In this document: positions 1 through 13,532 of the stretch, in pieces
How the letters are laid out: each line of letters starts with the position of its first letter
Position numbering within the stretch: the stretch's first letter is position 1
Source: Loxodes magnus
Lineage: Eukaryota > Ciliophora > Karyorelictea > Loxodida > Loxodidae
Direction: 5' to 3'
Assembly (NCBI GenBank): GCA_946699065.1
Contig: CAMPDV010000007.1
Coordinates: forward strand, 496,001-560,000
Length of the DNA: 64,000 bases
Notes under the pieces: model-generated
Told to the model about the DNA's origin: nothing
Seen by the model: only the letters and a program-made list of their open reading frames with translations
Databases searched by the model: none
Made by a program: the position numbers and the translations under genes

Positions 1-845
1 TCTCAGTATAGAGTTATCTCCACATAATTTAAAAACATGTTGTAGAACTTTTATTTAATCTAAAGCATAGTATGGAGGTGATATTACTCTTTGATCTACA
101 TCATGGACTTAAAGAAATAATTAATAAAATAACTAAATCTTAAAGGTTTATATCAAGAGTGGCTTTTAAACTTCTTAATCGACATTTAATGAGTCTTTTT
201 GATTTTATTTAAGCTTAATTTCTTTTGTCCACTTGAAAGCAATAAGTTTATGCGCTTTTACTTTAATTTAAATTAAACAGTTAAGAGAATTCAGACAATG
301 GTATAGTATTTTTATTGTCAAAATGTTTTAATACAATTTACCATATCATTGATTTTTAAGTAAAATTCTCTAATTAGGGTAGATCGAAGCTTAAACAGAA
401 TGTAATTTCAAATAATTAAAAAATTATTTTAATGATAAAGGGAATCAATAACCCTTTTATGAATGCCTCTAAAAAATGAACGTATGCTTACGGCGAGCAG
501 ATTCATCATTTTAGTAGAAAACGATTAAAATACATTCTATTAGATAATTTATGCAAAATTGCATAAATATATTATTTAAAAGACTATTTCCATTTATAAA
601 AAGAGAACATATTCATACAATTTTTTAAATGAACTCATTTTAAGCCATCCTCCAACTTTATTTAGTAACATTCTGTTTATGTGATTAAATTTTTATGAAT
701 ATAAATATATTCAATTACTTTTACTATAGGGCTATTATTTAGGAATTTATTAATTGTAAAATTACTTCAGGAAGATTTACAAAAATTACTTTTATACAAT
801 TAAAATTTCATTAACCAAAAATGCAATAAAAAGGAATTCCTAAAA
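1..845. other. AT-rich stretch, no assignable gene
   Basis: No conserved domain or RNA is recognisable. A plus-strand frame from an ATG at 72 is formally open when all three stop codons are sense, but under that code every frame is open, so openness is not evidence. The inferred residues are mostly hydrophobic, as expected from translated AT-rich DNA. Confidence 0.4.
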
Positions 846-992
846 ATGACTAATTCAAAAAAATCTTTCTCAATGAATAGCTTAATAGATTTCTAGAGAT
901 TTTCAATCTTTAAAAGGAAAATTATATAAATAACTTTAAGATAAGATGAAATTAATGAAGAACCTGTGATTGGGATATAGTAAGATGATTGA
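846..992 (+). CDS. Possible small protein (48 aa)
   Basis: Starting at ATG 846 and reading TAA/TAG as Gln, the frame gives a 48-residue polar protein beginning MTNSKKSFSMNS and ending in an acidic stretch (DEINEEPVIGIQQDD) before a TGA. The change from hydrophobic translated-AT sequence upstream to balanced charged residues here is the only support. No family is recognised. It could be the tail of a longer gene or a chance frame. Confidence 0.25.
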
Positions 993-1172
993 GACTAAGA
1001 GATCTAATTAGGTTATATTTTTAATTTTAGCGTAATTTTTGTGATTATTTCCAAGTAAATATGTCACAATATTTCTAAAAATTTAGTTTCTTATAATTTA
1101 TTATATATAAATAACTAGGGAGGAACAATCCTCCAACTGAGATTGACTTAATATTGGTACCAGAAAGTACCT

Positions 1173-1415
1173 ATGAACGAAGAACCAAACAAGAATCTTG
1201 ATAGAGCCAAGAGAAGACAAGATGAAGAGGCATCAAGTTAAGTTAATGATGAAAAATGCCAGATACTAACCTCTCTTAGAGAGCTCTCCAATCCCGGTCT
1301 TATAGAAGACAAGACTCATAAAGGAATGCTAGTACTGAGGAAGACTTCAGCATCGAATTTTTTTACTTTAAAAGAATTTATTAAAAGGTGGTCGCCATTG
1401 CTACACACTCTCTAA
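1173..1415 (+). CDS. Orphan ORF in a GC-richer island
   Basis: A GC-richer island begins near 1110. From ATG 1173 one frame reads as a charged, Lys/Glu/Arg-rich protein (starts MNEEPNKNLDRAKRRQDEE) and runs into a terminal motif (about 1386-1415) resembling the end of the dispersed repeats seen elsewhere in the window. The island is therefore probably a fragment of a mobile or repetitive element rather than a host gene. No known domain is seen, and the end of the ORF is not defined. Confidence 0.3.
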
Positions 1416-1741
1416 TCTTATTTATTTATTTACTATTATTTAAATTATTTGAGCTGTTCAAATTTAATTATTTATTGAGTATAGAAAAATTACATAATAA
1501 CCTTTAAACATTGGTTTTTTATTTAATTTTGAAAAGAATATTTAACTGATATCATCTTTACGCTTTTAATAAATAGTTATTAAAGATTAAACGATAAAAA
1601 AGCTGTTAAAATTAAAAAAAATGTTTCTTTAAATTTAAAATTAAAAGTATTCAGTGAAAATTTAAAATTACTTGAACTTCTTAATAGTTTATTAATTATT
1701 TTCTCTTATTCATAAACTAATTATTTTTTTTTTTATTATAA

Positions 1742-1785
1742 AAGCTGAGGGCCAGTGAGGTACTACGCGCTCTTTAATCTTATCT
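1742..1785 (+). repeat. Copy of dispersed-repeat terminal motif
   Basis: A short GC-rich motif with core GAGGTACTACGCGCTCT followed by TTAATC and an AT-rich tail. It matches the distal ends of repeats at 4348, 32981 (reverse), 47490 (reverse) and 54330. It stands alone here, without a recognisable body. Confidence 0.5.
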
Positions 1786-3092
1786 TTTTTATAATTATAA
1801 TTTTAATCTTTAAATTAAATTATCAAAGCTATATATTTATAATCTAAAAAATTGCTTTAAAATTATATGAATAAACTAATTTTAATTTACTTTTTTTAAC
1901 TGTGATATGAGTAAAAGAGTAAAGTATTATTAACATTTTTATAAAGATATAAAAAATTTACAAGAACTCTTTTCTAAAATTGTCATAATTAATCGAAGAA
2001 AATTTGTAAAATCTTTATAAATGTTAGTTTCATTAAATTTATAGGTATTAGATAAATTAAATTTTTAAATACAATTATAAAATCAGCTAAGTATTAAGAA
2101 TGATTTTTATCTTAATTCTAATTCTTGTAATTTTAATCATTTAATAAAATCCTAGGTAAAAAATTATTTTTTAGAGCATTGAGATTAAATTTATTTAAAC
2201 TCAATATGCAATTATTTAAATTAAATTTTATATGAAAATTAAATTAAAATTTTTGAAATTAAAAAAGATAAATTTATTAATTAAAAAAAAGAGTTTTGCC
2301 ATAAGTTTAATTTGAATAAATAAAGTTAATTAAATATTGTCTTTATAATAACTCACTTTAATATAGATCCATGCTTTGCTAAGATTAGTTTTTTATTTTT
2401 TAATTATTTGCTTAAAATAAATAATACATTAAATATTTCTTAAATGAATATTTATTATTTATAAATAGTTAATATAAAAGAAAAATTTAAAGATTTTTTA
2501 TAAATTCAGTATATTAGTACTATATTAAAAAATTATAATTTCAAAATATATATTAAAAATATTACTTTTTTCTTATAAATTTCAAACTAAATCAAATTAG
2601 AAATAATTTAAAAATTATAAAAGTATTTTAAGACAACTAGTTCAAAATAAAAATTCTCTTATCTGGGCTTAATTATACGTAAAAAATATTAAAATGCTTC
2701 ATTTATATTGAATTAAAATAAATCAATAAGATTTAATATTTTAAATTTGATAAAATAAAAAAGAATATAAAAATATAGAATGAATATCAATCTATTTTAT
2801 TTTTTCAATGTTTTTTATTATTATAATCAAACTAAATATTTACATTTCTTTGGATTTTCATTATTTCTGGATTTCCATTTTCATTGTGGTTGGATTCCTC
2901 AATTATTTTTTTATTTAAATAGCCATATCTCATACTTTTAGGGTTTCTTCTATCTAATCATATTTAGTTTGTTGCTATTTATAAAAATATTGTGAATTCC
3001 TCTGTAAATTCTCTGATACTCCTATCTTTTAACTAAATACTAACTAATTTTTATCAGATATTTGACAGTTTTGCATTATTATATTAAATAAA
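1786..3092. other. AT-rich stretch, nothing recognised
   Basis: Almost entirely A/T with many homopolymer runs. I see no conserved frame, RNA gene or repeat. Confidence 0.4.
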
Positions 3093-3965
3093 ATGGCTTC
3101 GAAGAAATAACAGAACTTTGAAAAAATATTTAAACAGGAAAACTCTCTAAAAAATAAAAAAACGAAATAATTACAAAGAGTGAAAGAGAGAAATATGATT
3201 GATATGACGAACATTAACCACTTGGAAATCCAGAACCAAAAAACTTCTGACACAAATTCAAAAAGAAATATTATCTAAGTCATTGAAAGAATTTATGTTC
3301 AAAAATAGGTTTATCACTGATAAAGTAGAAAAATTAGAAAAATTAATAACGTCTTTGCTTGAGAATCAATATTAATCAATATTAATCATCATAAGAAATA
3401 GAAAATAAACTGGAATAAAGAATTCTTCAAATATAATAATAAATTCAGGTAGCGCCATTTTCTTTTTAGCAGAATTAATTAGATCCTTTGGAAATAGAAA
3501 ATGAAGCCTCGAATTAAAATAAACAGTAAACGTTTATTTAAAATAAGTAGTAAATTTAAATTAAATAAGTATTACAGGAATAATATTTTAAAAGAAGAAT
3601 AAAATGCTACGTGTGCAATAAATAACACCAATGAAAATACTACTAACTAAGTGAAATTTAAAGAAAGAATAAATAAGATATTTTTAGAAAACTATTTAGG
3701 ATATATCCAACATAAAGCGGAAAAATGTATAGAAAAAAATTCTTTAATTCAAATCTTAATCCTTGGATAAATAATTAGGAACGATACATGCAAGACTAAA
3801 GCTATTCAGAATATTAAAGGATGGTGCATTAATGAAGTGCTACACCACCTAACTATGCCTAGTAGAAATTCAAGACAAACTAATGGAGACAAGCTGATAG
3901 AATAGGTCATATGCTGGCTGCTAAAGCTTTAGCAAAGCTTTTTAACTTTAATTTTAACTTTTATT
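3093..3965 (+). pseudogene. Dispersed Alba-like ORF, copy A (probably degenerate)
   Basis: This block is repeated in inverted orientation at 37640-38606. Both begin ATG-GCT-TC.-AAG-AAA and their best conserved part (about 3675-3900 here) reads in one frame as a 70-80 residue globular segment containing IFLENYLGYIQHKAEK, a central block (SLIQILILG) and KAIQNIKGWC. The order (short helix, beta strand ending in Gly, AI/KA helix) resembles the Alba nucleic-acid-binding fold, but this is a tentative match by eye. Between the start and this block the two copies differ by indels that shift frame, so at least one is broken. At its 3' end copy A runs directly into a different repeat. Confidence 0.4.
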
Positions 3966-4366
3966 AAAAAACTTGGATTTAGAGCAGTCAGAAGAACTAG
4001 TAGGTAATATAGTGCAGTGTATATTGTATTGCGAGTAATCTACACTAGATTCCACCACGGGGAAGGGTGAAAAAGCTTGGAATAGACAAGCCCAACTTGA
4101 CCAAATGTTCTCGCTAGCAGAATGAAAGTTTGACTAACAAGTTTACTAATGACTTGAAAAATTATTCTTATTTGGATCTTATTCAAGAAGACTGGAGATT
4201 TGTTTCAAGATTTAAGAATAATTTTTAATAAGCAGACTCCCTCTCAGAGAAGCTGATGTGACTCATTGGACAAATAGAATGAACAACAAGAAATAATTAG
4301 AACTATTTTTTAATATTAAATATTCATTTTTAAATATCTTTGCACCAACAAGGTGCTACGCACCCA
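3966..4366 (+). repeat. Dispersed ~120-aa-ORF repeat, degenerate copy
   Basis: Homologous to the reverse-strand copies at 32981-33378, 46070-46409 and 47490-47892. Shared landmarks are the block reading CTAGTAGG, a CACCACGGGGAAGGGTG segment, ATGAAAGTTTGACT, TTATTTGGA.CTTATTCAAGAAG and the distal motif AAGGTGCTACGC near 4350. The reading frame seen in the 33-kb copy is disrupted here by indels. It directly continues the Alba-like copy A, so the two are joined, either as parts of one element or by insertion. Confidence 0.6.
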
Positions 4367-4893
4367 ACAATCATATTTAATTATTTACTTATTTATTATT
4401 TATTTTATATTTCTGTTTTATTAAGAATAATTTCAATATTTAAGGAAGTATGTCATAATTAAAAAAATAAAAACTTCAGAAGAAAATCTTAAACAAAATA
4501 AAAAATTAGAAATTATCCTTAAAATATATAAATAAATCTACAATTAATCATTTTTTAAGAAAGTCAAATATATCAAAACAACGAAATTCTTAAAAATTAA
4601 AGGCCTATTCCTTTTGAAGATTTCCTAAATAAGAAAATTATCAATAATTAAGGTTTTAATACGATGAAAAACAAAAAATGCGCATATTATTTTAAAACAT
4701 AACATTATAAATTTTTAATTTATGAAACTAAAAAAATATTTGAATTATTGTGAGGATAAATTGAATAATTTCGATTAAAAAACTAAATTTTTATTTAAAG
4801 AAAAAAATGTTTAAAATTTTAAATAATTAATAACTATTTAAAGAATCTTATTGATTGTTGATATAAAAAATTTTAAATCTAAAATGATAAAAA
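4367..4893. other. AT-rich spacer
   Basis: Nothing recognised. It includes the region just downstream of the large minus-strand gene, so its 3' untranslated sequence must lie here. Confidence 0.4.
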
Positions 4894-7800
4894 TCAAAAT
4901 ATATAACAATTTCTTGAACTTCCACATCCACAAAAATTTTGATTTTATCTTCTTGGACTTTGATTAAAATAATCTATTTACAAAGATCCTCTTAAATTTC
5001 CGACTGCTTCTTGTTCCTATATTTAATTTGCTAGAAATTAAAGTTCTTTATGTATTTCATATCCTTCTTCTACTTAATTCAATACTAATTCTATTTACTC
5101 TCTTCTTTTAAGTTTTCTCAATGCTTTTATACTCACTTCGCATTAATTCTTCATAAATTTCTCGTATTATACTCTTAAATTATCTTTATATCCATTAAAT
5201 GGATTGTAAACTTTATAAGTATAACTCAAAGTTTCACCAAAAGAAATTTAGTTATATATTAATCTTCACGTATGTGAAAATTATTTTGGCTATTCTTCCA
5301 CTTAAATTTATTATTAAATAACATACGTATCTTAAGGTAATAAAGCAACTACTGTTTATTCATCTGTAAATCCTTCAAATTTTACTAATTTTATATTTTA
5401 AGGTCATTATTGATTTCCTATATTTTGTATTTCTCATTTTATTAATACTTTCTCTCCTGCGTAATGTTCCTGTACTTCTTAGATTTATTTTATATATACT
5501 TAAGGAAATTCTAAAATATTCAAGCATAAATGATATTATTCTGAAATATCAATTTAATTTTCTTTCAACACAAAAGTAGAGTTATAAATTTATTCTATAT
5601 GTCCTCTTAAATCTATTTATACTTAAACAACAGCTGATTAGTTTTATATTAATTATTACTAAATCTAGTAAGTTTATTAAGTTTCTTTTTGGTATAGATA
5701 AACATCTTATCTTTAAAAAGTATTTCCAATACTTATAATTTACCTAAAATAAAAAATTACATTTCTATTTGAATAATTTATCCATTATAAAATGATTAAT
5801 TGTTTTATTAGCAAAATATTTAATTTTAATTTTACTATAATTTTTTTATAAGTCTTTTTAGTTTAAATATATCTCCATTATTAATATTATTTTAATTTTC
5901 AATTGTTTGTCCATTTTCTATTTAATTTTATTTATCTAATTATTAAGTTTAAGAAGATTAGGAAATAATATGTTATTTATAATCTTTTTATTCACACTTA
6001 ATATTTAGATTATCTGTTGAATTATTTCTTTCTTTTCATTTTTTCTTTTCATTTCCTTTTAAACAATTTTCTCTTTATAAGTTTTCTATTAATAATTATT
6101 AGTCAAATAAAATTTAACTTTGATATTTATCCAATTCTTTTAAATCTTCAAGTTATTATAATATATTTGAAATAGGTGAATTAGACTCAGGAGATTAAAA
6201 TTTAGGGGAATAATCTTTACTTTATTCGTTGCTATTTAGCCTTTTCTTTATCGTTTAAATTAACTGATTAAGAGCTTAAGATGCTTAGTTTAGCCTATTT
6301 AGTGTTTATTCCGATTACTAATATCCAAAATGTTGTTCTAATTTTCTGTTATTTTGAGATTATTTAGAGAATCCTTAAATTTATGATATTAAATTTTATT
6401 TTTCGTTTTATAAATAATCTATTTTTTATTAGTATTCCTATTATAATATTTGAATATCTTACTTAATACTGTTTTATAGTTTTTCTATTTATTTTGTCAG
6501 ATTTTCATTTTATTTGTTTAATTATTAATTTTATTCATATTTCTAATTAAGTTTTGCTTTATTCTCGTCTATTTTTTATTTAAATTTATCATTTTCTAGT
6601 TATAAAACACTATTTAGTTCTTTTATTTTTTCATTTTATTAGCTTAGAAGATTAATTTCTTCCTTCAGTTAATTAATTTTATCTTCTTGCTATTTTATTT
6701 GAGTTTGTGCTTCAATATTTTATTTCTATATTACTTTTATTTAGTTTTATAACTCTTAAAATTATTTTTCCTTATTTTCATTTGCTTCATTTTAATTATT
6801 CTTAAGAATTTTTATTTACTAACGAAGTTCTTAATTAATTTAACTGAATTAATCTGTATCATTTTGTTAATGATTAAGTTTTTCTTTTTCTTCTTTAAGT
6901 TATTTTTTATAATCTGATATTTCAATTTCTTTTGATTCTGTTTATCTTTATAAATCATCAAGTTAACTTTAAATTTTATTTATCTAATCATCTTTTTATT
7001 ATAAGTCCTTTTTTAACTTTTCAACTATTTGCTGATTTTATGAGGAATTTATTAAAATTTCAGCTTAGTATTTTTGAATTGTTTGCTAGAATTAACTATT
7101 TTCAGCTTGAATTTTCTTAATAGTTTCTTATTGCTAATCATTTGTTTCTATTTTATTTGAATTTTATTAATCTTAATCTTTAATTTAGCTATTTAAACTA
7201 CTTATTAATTTTTCTTTTTATTTTATGGTTTATTCTAACTTCTTATTTGCATCTTCATATATTTTAGTTTGCTATTTTATTTTATTAAGTTATTATTCAA
7301 GATCCATTATTTCTAATTTATTTTCGTTTTATTCATTTTAAGATTAACTGTATAATGTTTACAAATTATTATATTTTAGCTGTAATTCTTCTAACTAAAG
7401 TTTAATTTTTTAACTTTCACTTTCTTAATTTTTTATTATTTTCTATTAATTTTTAATGTTTTCCTTAGCTTATTAAATTTGACTTTCTTTAGATTGAATT
7501 TCTTGCTATTTGGTCTCTATTATTTGCGTGTTTTTTTCTATTATTTATTGTAACTCTTGCTTTTCTTATAGTTATTTTAATTATAGTTAATTCTTTTCAT
7601 TAGCAAGATATTATATTTATTTTTGGTGTTCTTTTTAAAGATCTTCTACCTTTTATTCTTTAATTTTAAGTCTATCTTTTATTTTACTTATTTCAATTTC
7701 TTTTAATTATTAACTTTAATTTATTTTGCTTTTTAAATTTTCATTTTCTTTAGTAATTAAATTTAATACTAAAAGCTTTTGTTCATATCCTATTTTAATA

Positions 7801-10667
7801 TTTTAATGTTCGTCTATTTATTTTTTATATTATTCTATTTAGATTTCTAGCTTATTCTTGTTTTATTTTATATCTTCTTATTAATTTTAATTTTCTAAAT
7901 TATTTATTCTTTCCTATAATGAAATTTATTATTATTAGGCTTGATTTAGTTCTGCTTCCTTGTTTAAAAGTTTATTTTACAATTATTAAATGAATTACTA
8001 ATTTTCATTATTATTTTTCTATAATTATTATTTTTCTGTTTAGAAATTCTCTTATATCTACTTTATCTCATTTGAAAGAGACTATTATTACTTTTGTTAT
8101 TCCTTTTTTAGATTTTCTATTTCTTTCTCTTAGGTCTTAAGCTTATCTTAAAATTAAATTACTTAATTATCTTTTACCTAAATATCTTATTTAAGTTATT
8201 ATATTAAATTTTCATTTTATTTAGTTATTTAATTTAAAACTTAAAGCTTTTACTCATAATCCATTTTAATATTTTAATATTCAGATTACTTGCTTTAGTA
8301 TTCTTTTACCTAAATTTCTTCTTTCTTATATTTTTATGCGTTTTCTTCTAATTAAGACTTTAATTAAGTATTCTAATCTTCTAAAAGTTTTGTTCTTTCT
8401 TATTCTATTTTTTATTATTAAAATTAACTTTTAACTTCATCTAATTCCCTTTCTTTGAGCTAAAGTTGATTTTGCAATTAGTTTATTGTTAATTAGTTTT
8501 CATTTTTAATTTCATTTACAATTTAATTTTCATTTTGGTTGCTTTGCTTGAATTAGTTATTCTCGTTTAGAAGAGATTAAATTTGTAAAGTTTATTCTTT
8601 TTTAAGATTATCTAGTTCTTATTCCTTTTTTTTAAGCTAATCTTTAATTTTGTTTATTTCAATTTCTCTTTAAGCAGCTGTTTGTTATAAAAGATTTTTT
8701 TCAACTTGAAAATTGCTGAGATTTTGATTTAGCCTTTTAATATTCTAATCTTTATTCTAATTAAATAGTTGAGTTTCTTTTAATTCTTTCAAATTCTAAT
8801 TTAATGCTTCTTATATCTATAGTTTCTATTTTTCACTTTATTCTTGATTATTTTTTAGCTCTTCTATTTGATTTAGTAATCCTGTTTATTTTTCCTAGTA
8901 ATCTTAAATAATCTAATTAATAGATTTTTCTTTTTATAGCATGATTTTTTTAATTTCCATATTTTCTTATTATAAATCTTTATTATTTGTTTATAATTAT
9001 TTTATTTCTTACTAGCTGCTCTAAAGTTGCTGCTGAACTGAAATTTGCAATTACTAAATGAAACTATTGCTTTATTACAATTAATTTTCGTATTACTATT
9101 TTTATTGTACATTTTCTTTAGATATATTTAGTACTTATTCTGCTTAATTTTGCTTATCTCTTTGTAAAATTTCCTACTAAGCTTTCAATTAGTTCTATAT
9201 TTAAAATAGATTTTCTTCTTTTTGACTTAGAGATAATTGAAGGGTTTTATTTTACTCTTAAGTTTAGCTTATTTAGTTTCTTAGAATAAACTAAATTTTC
9301 TCAGTTTCTTAAAGGTTTCCTTTAAGCTCTTCTAATTGTTTTTATTTTTTCTAAAGTTCTTGATTACTATAGTTTATTTAATTCTTCTAATTTAAATTTT
9401 CTTAATTAAGATATTAAATTTGATTTTCTTTAGATTAGATATCTTGCTAAATAACTTCTATTACTTATAAGTTCTTTTCTATTATTTTTTGTAGCTCTTA
9501 TTTTTCTTCTTACTATTTTAATTATAGTTAATTTTTCTCATTTATAAGATATTATAATTGCTTTTGCTATTCTTTTTGAAGGCTTTCTTTTTCTTGTTCG
9601 TTAATTCTAAGTTTATCATTTAGTGAATTTATTACGCTATCATATTAAACTACTGATGAATTTAGATTAGCTTCTTTTTTCTAGATTTCTATTGATAAAT
9701 ATTCGATTTGCTATTTTAGTTAGAAGTTTTCTTATTGAAATGCTTAAAGATACTAAATTTATTCTTACTATTTCTAAATATGTATTTGCATTTCATTTAT
9801 TTTCTAGCTAAATTAATTTATGATCAATTACTCTTTTGGATCTGGTTAAGGTTAAAAACCATTATTTGTCCTATCTACATAATCTTTCTCTGGGGGGTAT
9901 TTCGGTGGTTAATCTTCTTAATTACTATATTTTGTATTATCTTAAAGTGTATCTTACTTTTTTTATTAAAAAATAAGATTAAAATTTTTATTTTACTCTT
10001 AATCATTTTAGATTTCTTCTAAATAATGTTCTTTCAAAGCGTATATTATGCCAGGTTTTCTCGACTTATAAAATTATATCACTTTTTCTTGATCATGTTT
10101 ATAAATATTTGCTAATTTAAGAAGCACATTTTTCTCATTTTCATTTAATTCCATGTTTTTTGTAATTTTAACCTGGTCCTTATTGAAATAAGCTAGCAAT
10201 TGAAGTAATTTTCCTTAGAACTCATCTAATTACTTCATTCTTTAACATTATTATTCCATTTCTGCTAAACTTTATTGGTAATTCTCTTCTTTAGAGCTTA
10301 TTTTTAGATTTCTATCTAGGACATCTAAGTCCCATTATGCTTGTTTGGTTAAATCATAATCAGACCTGGATTCCAATATTTTCATTGGCTTTTCTCTATC
10401 TCTTATTTCTTATAAAATATTGAATAATCTTTCAGTCTTTTCATTTAAATCTTCAAGATCAGACCTGGTAATTTTATTGATTTCAGGTGAATTTTAACAA
10501 ATCTTAAAGATAATATTTTGGCATCTATTAGAGATTATTTAATAAATCGAGTATTATATTTCTGGCTGACTACATAGAGTCATTAATTTTTAAAGTGATT
10601 ACAAGCTGCCACTAAACTTTCCTTCTTAGCTCATAGTTTAGAAATTATTTTGAATATCCTGCGACAT
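4894..10667 (-). CDS. Giant Gln-rich coiled-coil protein with C-terminal FW (NBR1-like) domains and CaaX box
   Basis: With TAA/TAG=Gln and TGA=Trp the minus strand from ATG 10667 to TGA 4894 is one 1918-residue frame, interrupted only by a 17-nt GT...AG intron at 5744-5760. Residues 1-220 form a domain (contains RSDYDLTKQAQWDLDVL) shared with the neighbouring paralog. About 1400 residues of Gln/Glu/Lys/Asn heptad-rich coiled coil follow. The C-terminus holds an FW-like domain split by the intron, then a canonical FW domain (VLIKWEIQNIGNQQWPQN; second Trp pair in HTWRL; TLSYTYKVYNPF). The tail ends in Cys-Tyr-Ile-Phe just before TGA, a CaaX prenylation box. Inference: a lipid-anchored scaffold; FW domains in NBR1 relatives bind partner proteins. 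In-frame TGAs fall on conserved FW Trps, and the total coding length is an exact multiple of three after intron removal. Confidence 0.85.
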
Positions 10668-13532
10668 TTTAATTATAGATAAAGGAAAAATTTAGGTTAA
10701 ATACTTGTTTTTTAAGAAAATCAATTTTCTTGATTTGAATTTTCATATTTTAAATAGCTAGTATCTAGATATCTATCTATCTACATTCACTAATACATTT
10801 AAATTTTAAGGTTAAGCCTATTTAATAATTTCATATACTTCTAATTTTTTATCTTATTTTAACTTTAGTATCTTTAGTTATTATTACTTATTCTTTATTT
10901 TCAACTCTTTTAAAGTCTATTATAAATTTTCAGAGAGTTAAAATTAAAATAAGCGAAAGAAAATGAGAAAATCAGCTTAAATATAAGTATATTTCTAGAA
11001 TTAATTTAAATTAAAAGTATCATGCAGTTTAGATATTTTTATCTTATCTCAGATTCTTATACTAAACTTAACTCTAAGTAACTAAAAACACTTAACTTAG
11101 AATTAATATATGGCTTGCTTATATTAGCTAGATTTAAATTATTCATTTTAGCATTTTTAGATAAGTTATTTAAAATAAAATTTAAGATATTTAAAATATA
11201 AAAATACTTTATATTTTAGAATTAAAAATAAATTATTTAATAGAGAAGGATATGCATTGCTCAGTCCTTTTAAAACAAAATAAATTATAATAAATTTATA
11301 GAATTAAGGATTTCCTGGATCTTTAAGTTACCAAGTTTTATAAAAATGTTTAAAATATTAAATTTTGTAGATTTTTAATTTATTCATAGCAAATGTCTAA
11401 GAATTATTTTATTTTTTTAAATAGACAGAGTTTACTTAGATGAGACATAGCTAAATTATATAAAAATTTAATTAAAGAAAAATAGAAAACCATTTTAAAA
11501 GTTATTAGGGAGGTAGAATTTAGTTTAAGAAAAAATTCATTAATGAGAAGTATTTATAGTTCATAATTTTCATATTTTGCTCTAAAATTTCTTCTATTAA
11601 GTTTGAAAAATTCTTAATGCAATGACTGAAATTTCGAACTAGCTTAAATATATGAATTCAGTAGAAAAATATTATCAAAGAAATTCATTCTATGGCAATA
11701 AGAATTTGATGATTTAGACTACCACTTTATTTTGCTAATTTTCATAGATTATAAAAAATTTGATGAGAGCAAATTAATTTGCTCTTTTTATGAATGCATA
11801 TGAAGATTCAAAACTTTTATTACCTTTTTTTAAAATTTTAGAAATGAAAGTTTTATTGTTGAATAGCTAATGAAACTAAGCAGCAGAAAGAAATCATGAT
11901 TCAATAAAATTTTAGAATATCTATGATTATTAATACTCTTGTTGTAAATATAAGAGTAAAATCTGCTGCACTAATATAAAGTTAAAAACTAATTTAAGCC
12001 TGCTTTCATCCAAAAGCAATCTATATCTATTTATCAAACGAATGATAATTTAAGTTTCCTAAAATAAAATAGCTTTTAATTAGTTATATCTCATTTATAT
12101 ATTTCATACAAATAATTGCGTAGTGTAAATCACTTAATATAATTATAAAGAACTAATAAGTTAAATTTATAAATTTTTTAATTTCTTTGGTTCTCCTTTT
12201 TCTTAAGAGATGAAGAATCATAAATTATAATATAAAATATTTTTAATAAAAGTAATAAATCTATTTAAAGCTAACTAAATTATAATGAGCTTACTATTTT
12301 TTAAAATCCTTTATTTTATGATTTATAAACTTAGTAATTTTATGAGGATAAACAAAAAGATAAATTTTATATAGAGTCTATAATAAAAATTATAGCTCTT
12401 TTATACTTTAACTTTTTCTTTATGATTGTTAATTTAAAATTAGCTAAAACTCATCAAAAATTAATAATAATAAAATATTAAAACTTCTATATTTTCCCTT
12501 CAATTTTAGTTATAAATTAATAATTTAATACAACTTTTCTAAATTAAAATTGTAGAATGTATCAGCTAGTTTATTTAAAATGCATATAAGCTTTAAATAA
12601 TAAATAGTAAATTAAATTTACATCAAATATTTATTTAAAAAATAGTTAAAATGCTTTAATTTATCTAATATACTTGCAATGAATCTAAATTAAATAATAA
12701 AATAAACAAATATCTATTATTAACTACTAAAGTTTCCTGCCTTCTTTATAATGAAGAAATTAAATCAACTATTTTATATTATTTCTTTAAGTTATATAAT
12801 AATTATCTCTTCCATATAAGCTTTTTATCTCTTATTTATTTAGTTTATTGGAGGTTGAATAATATCCTCAATTTAGGAATTGTTGATATTGTTACTACGT
12901 TAGCCTCTTTTTTATATTTTATACAATAGACTTTAATATAATTTTATCATTCAGTTTATCATAAAAAGCTGATTATATCAATTTTACTAGCAAACTATAA
13001 AATATGATCTTTTGCACTACATAAATAAATCTCAAAAACGTGAATAGACTTAAAACAAGTTTTTAGTGAATTATAGTTATAATATATTAATTAAAGTAAA
13101 TAATTATTCTTTTAATTATTACTAAATTATTAAAACTTAATTTAATCTCCATCATCTATTACTCTATAATTATCCCCAATTATCCTATTATTTTCAAATC
13201 TTTTATTTTATGTTTAAATTAATAATATAATCTTAGATGCTACAAAGCTCTTTAATTATTCAATTTTTAGACTAGTAAATAAAAACAGTCATGTTCTATT
13301 CTTTAATAAAACTGAAAAAAGATATAATAGAGAGTTTTTTATACAGTTTATTTTAAGTTGCTATTTTATTAAGCATCTTTTATAAAATTTTTAATTTATG
13401 CAAATCTTGATTGCTTTAGAATTATCTTAATAAATACATAGTTATAGCTTTGCTATTTTTAAAATATAGAGATGATATTTATTAAGTTTATAGCAAATTT
13501 TAACTTAAGTTTTAAAATGATTTTAAAGTTAT
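10668..13532. other. AT-rich intergenic stretch
   Basis: Lies between two same-strand paralogs. I looked for a remnant of the FW module missing from the upstream paralog and found none. No other gene or repeat is recognised. Confidence 0.4.

Noticed and set aside
9735-10022. Plus-strand ORF of 95 codons without standard stops
   Set aside because: It is antisense to the conserved N-terminal half of the 1918-aa coiled-coil gene, and its product is an artificial hydrophobic sequence. The same holds for the short plus-strand ORFs at 6932 and 15158.
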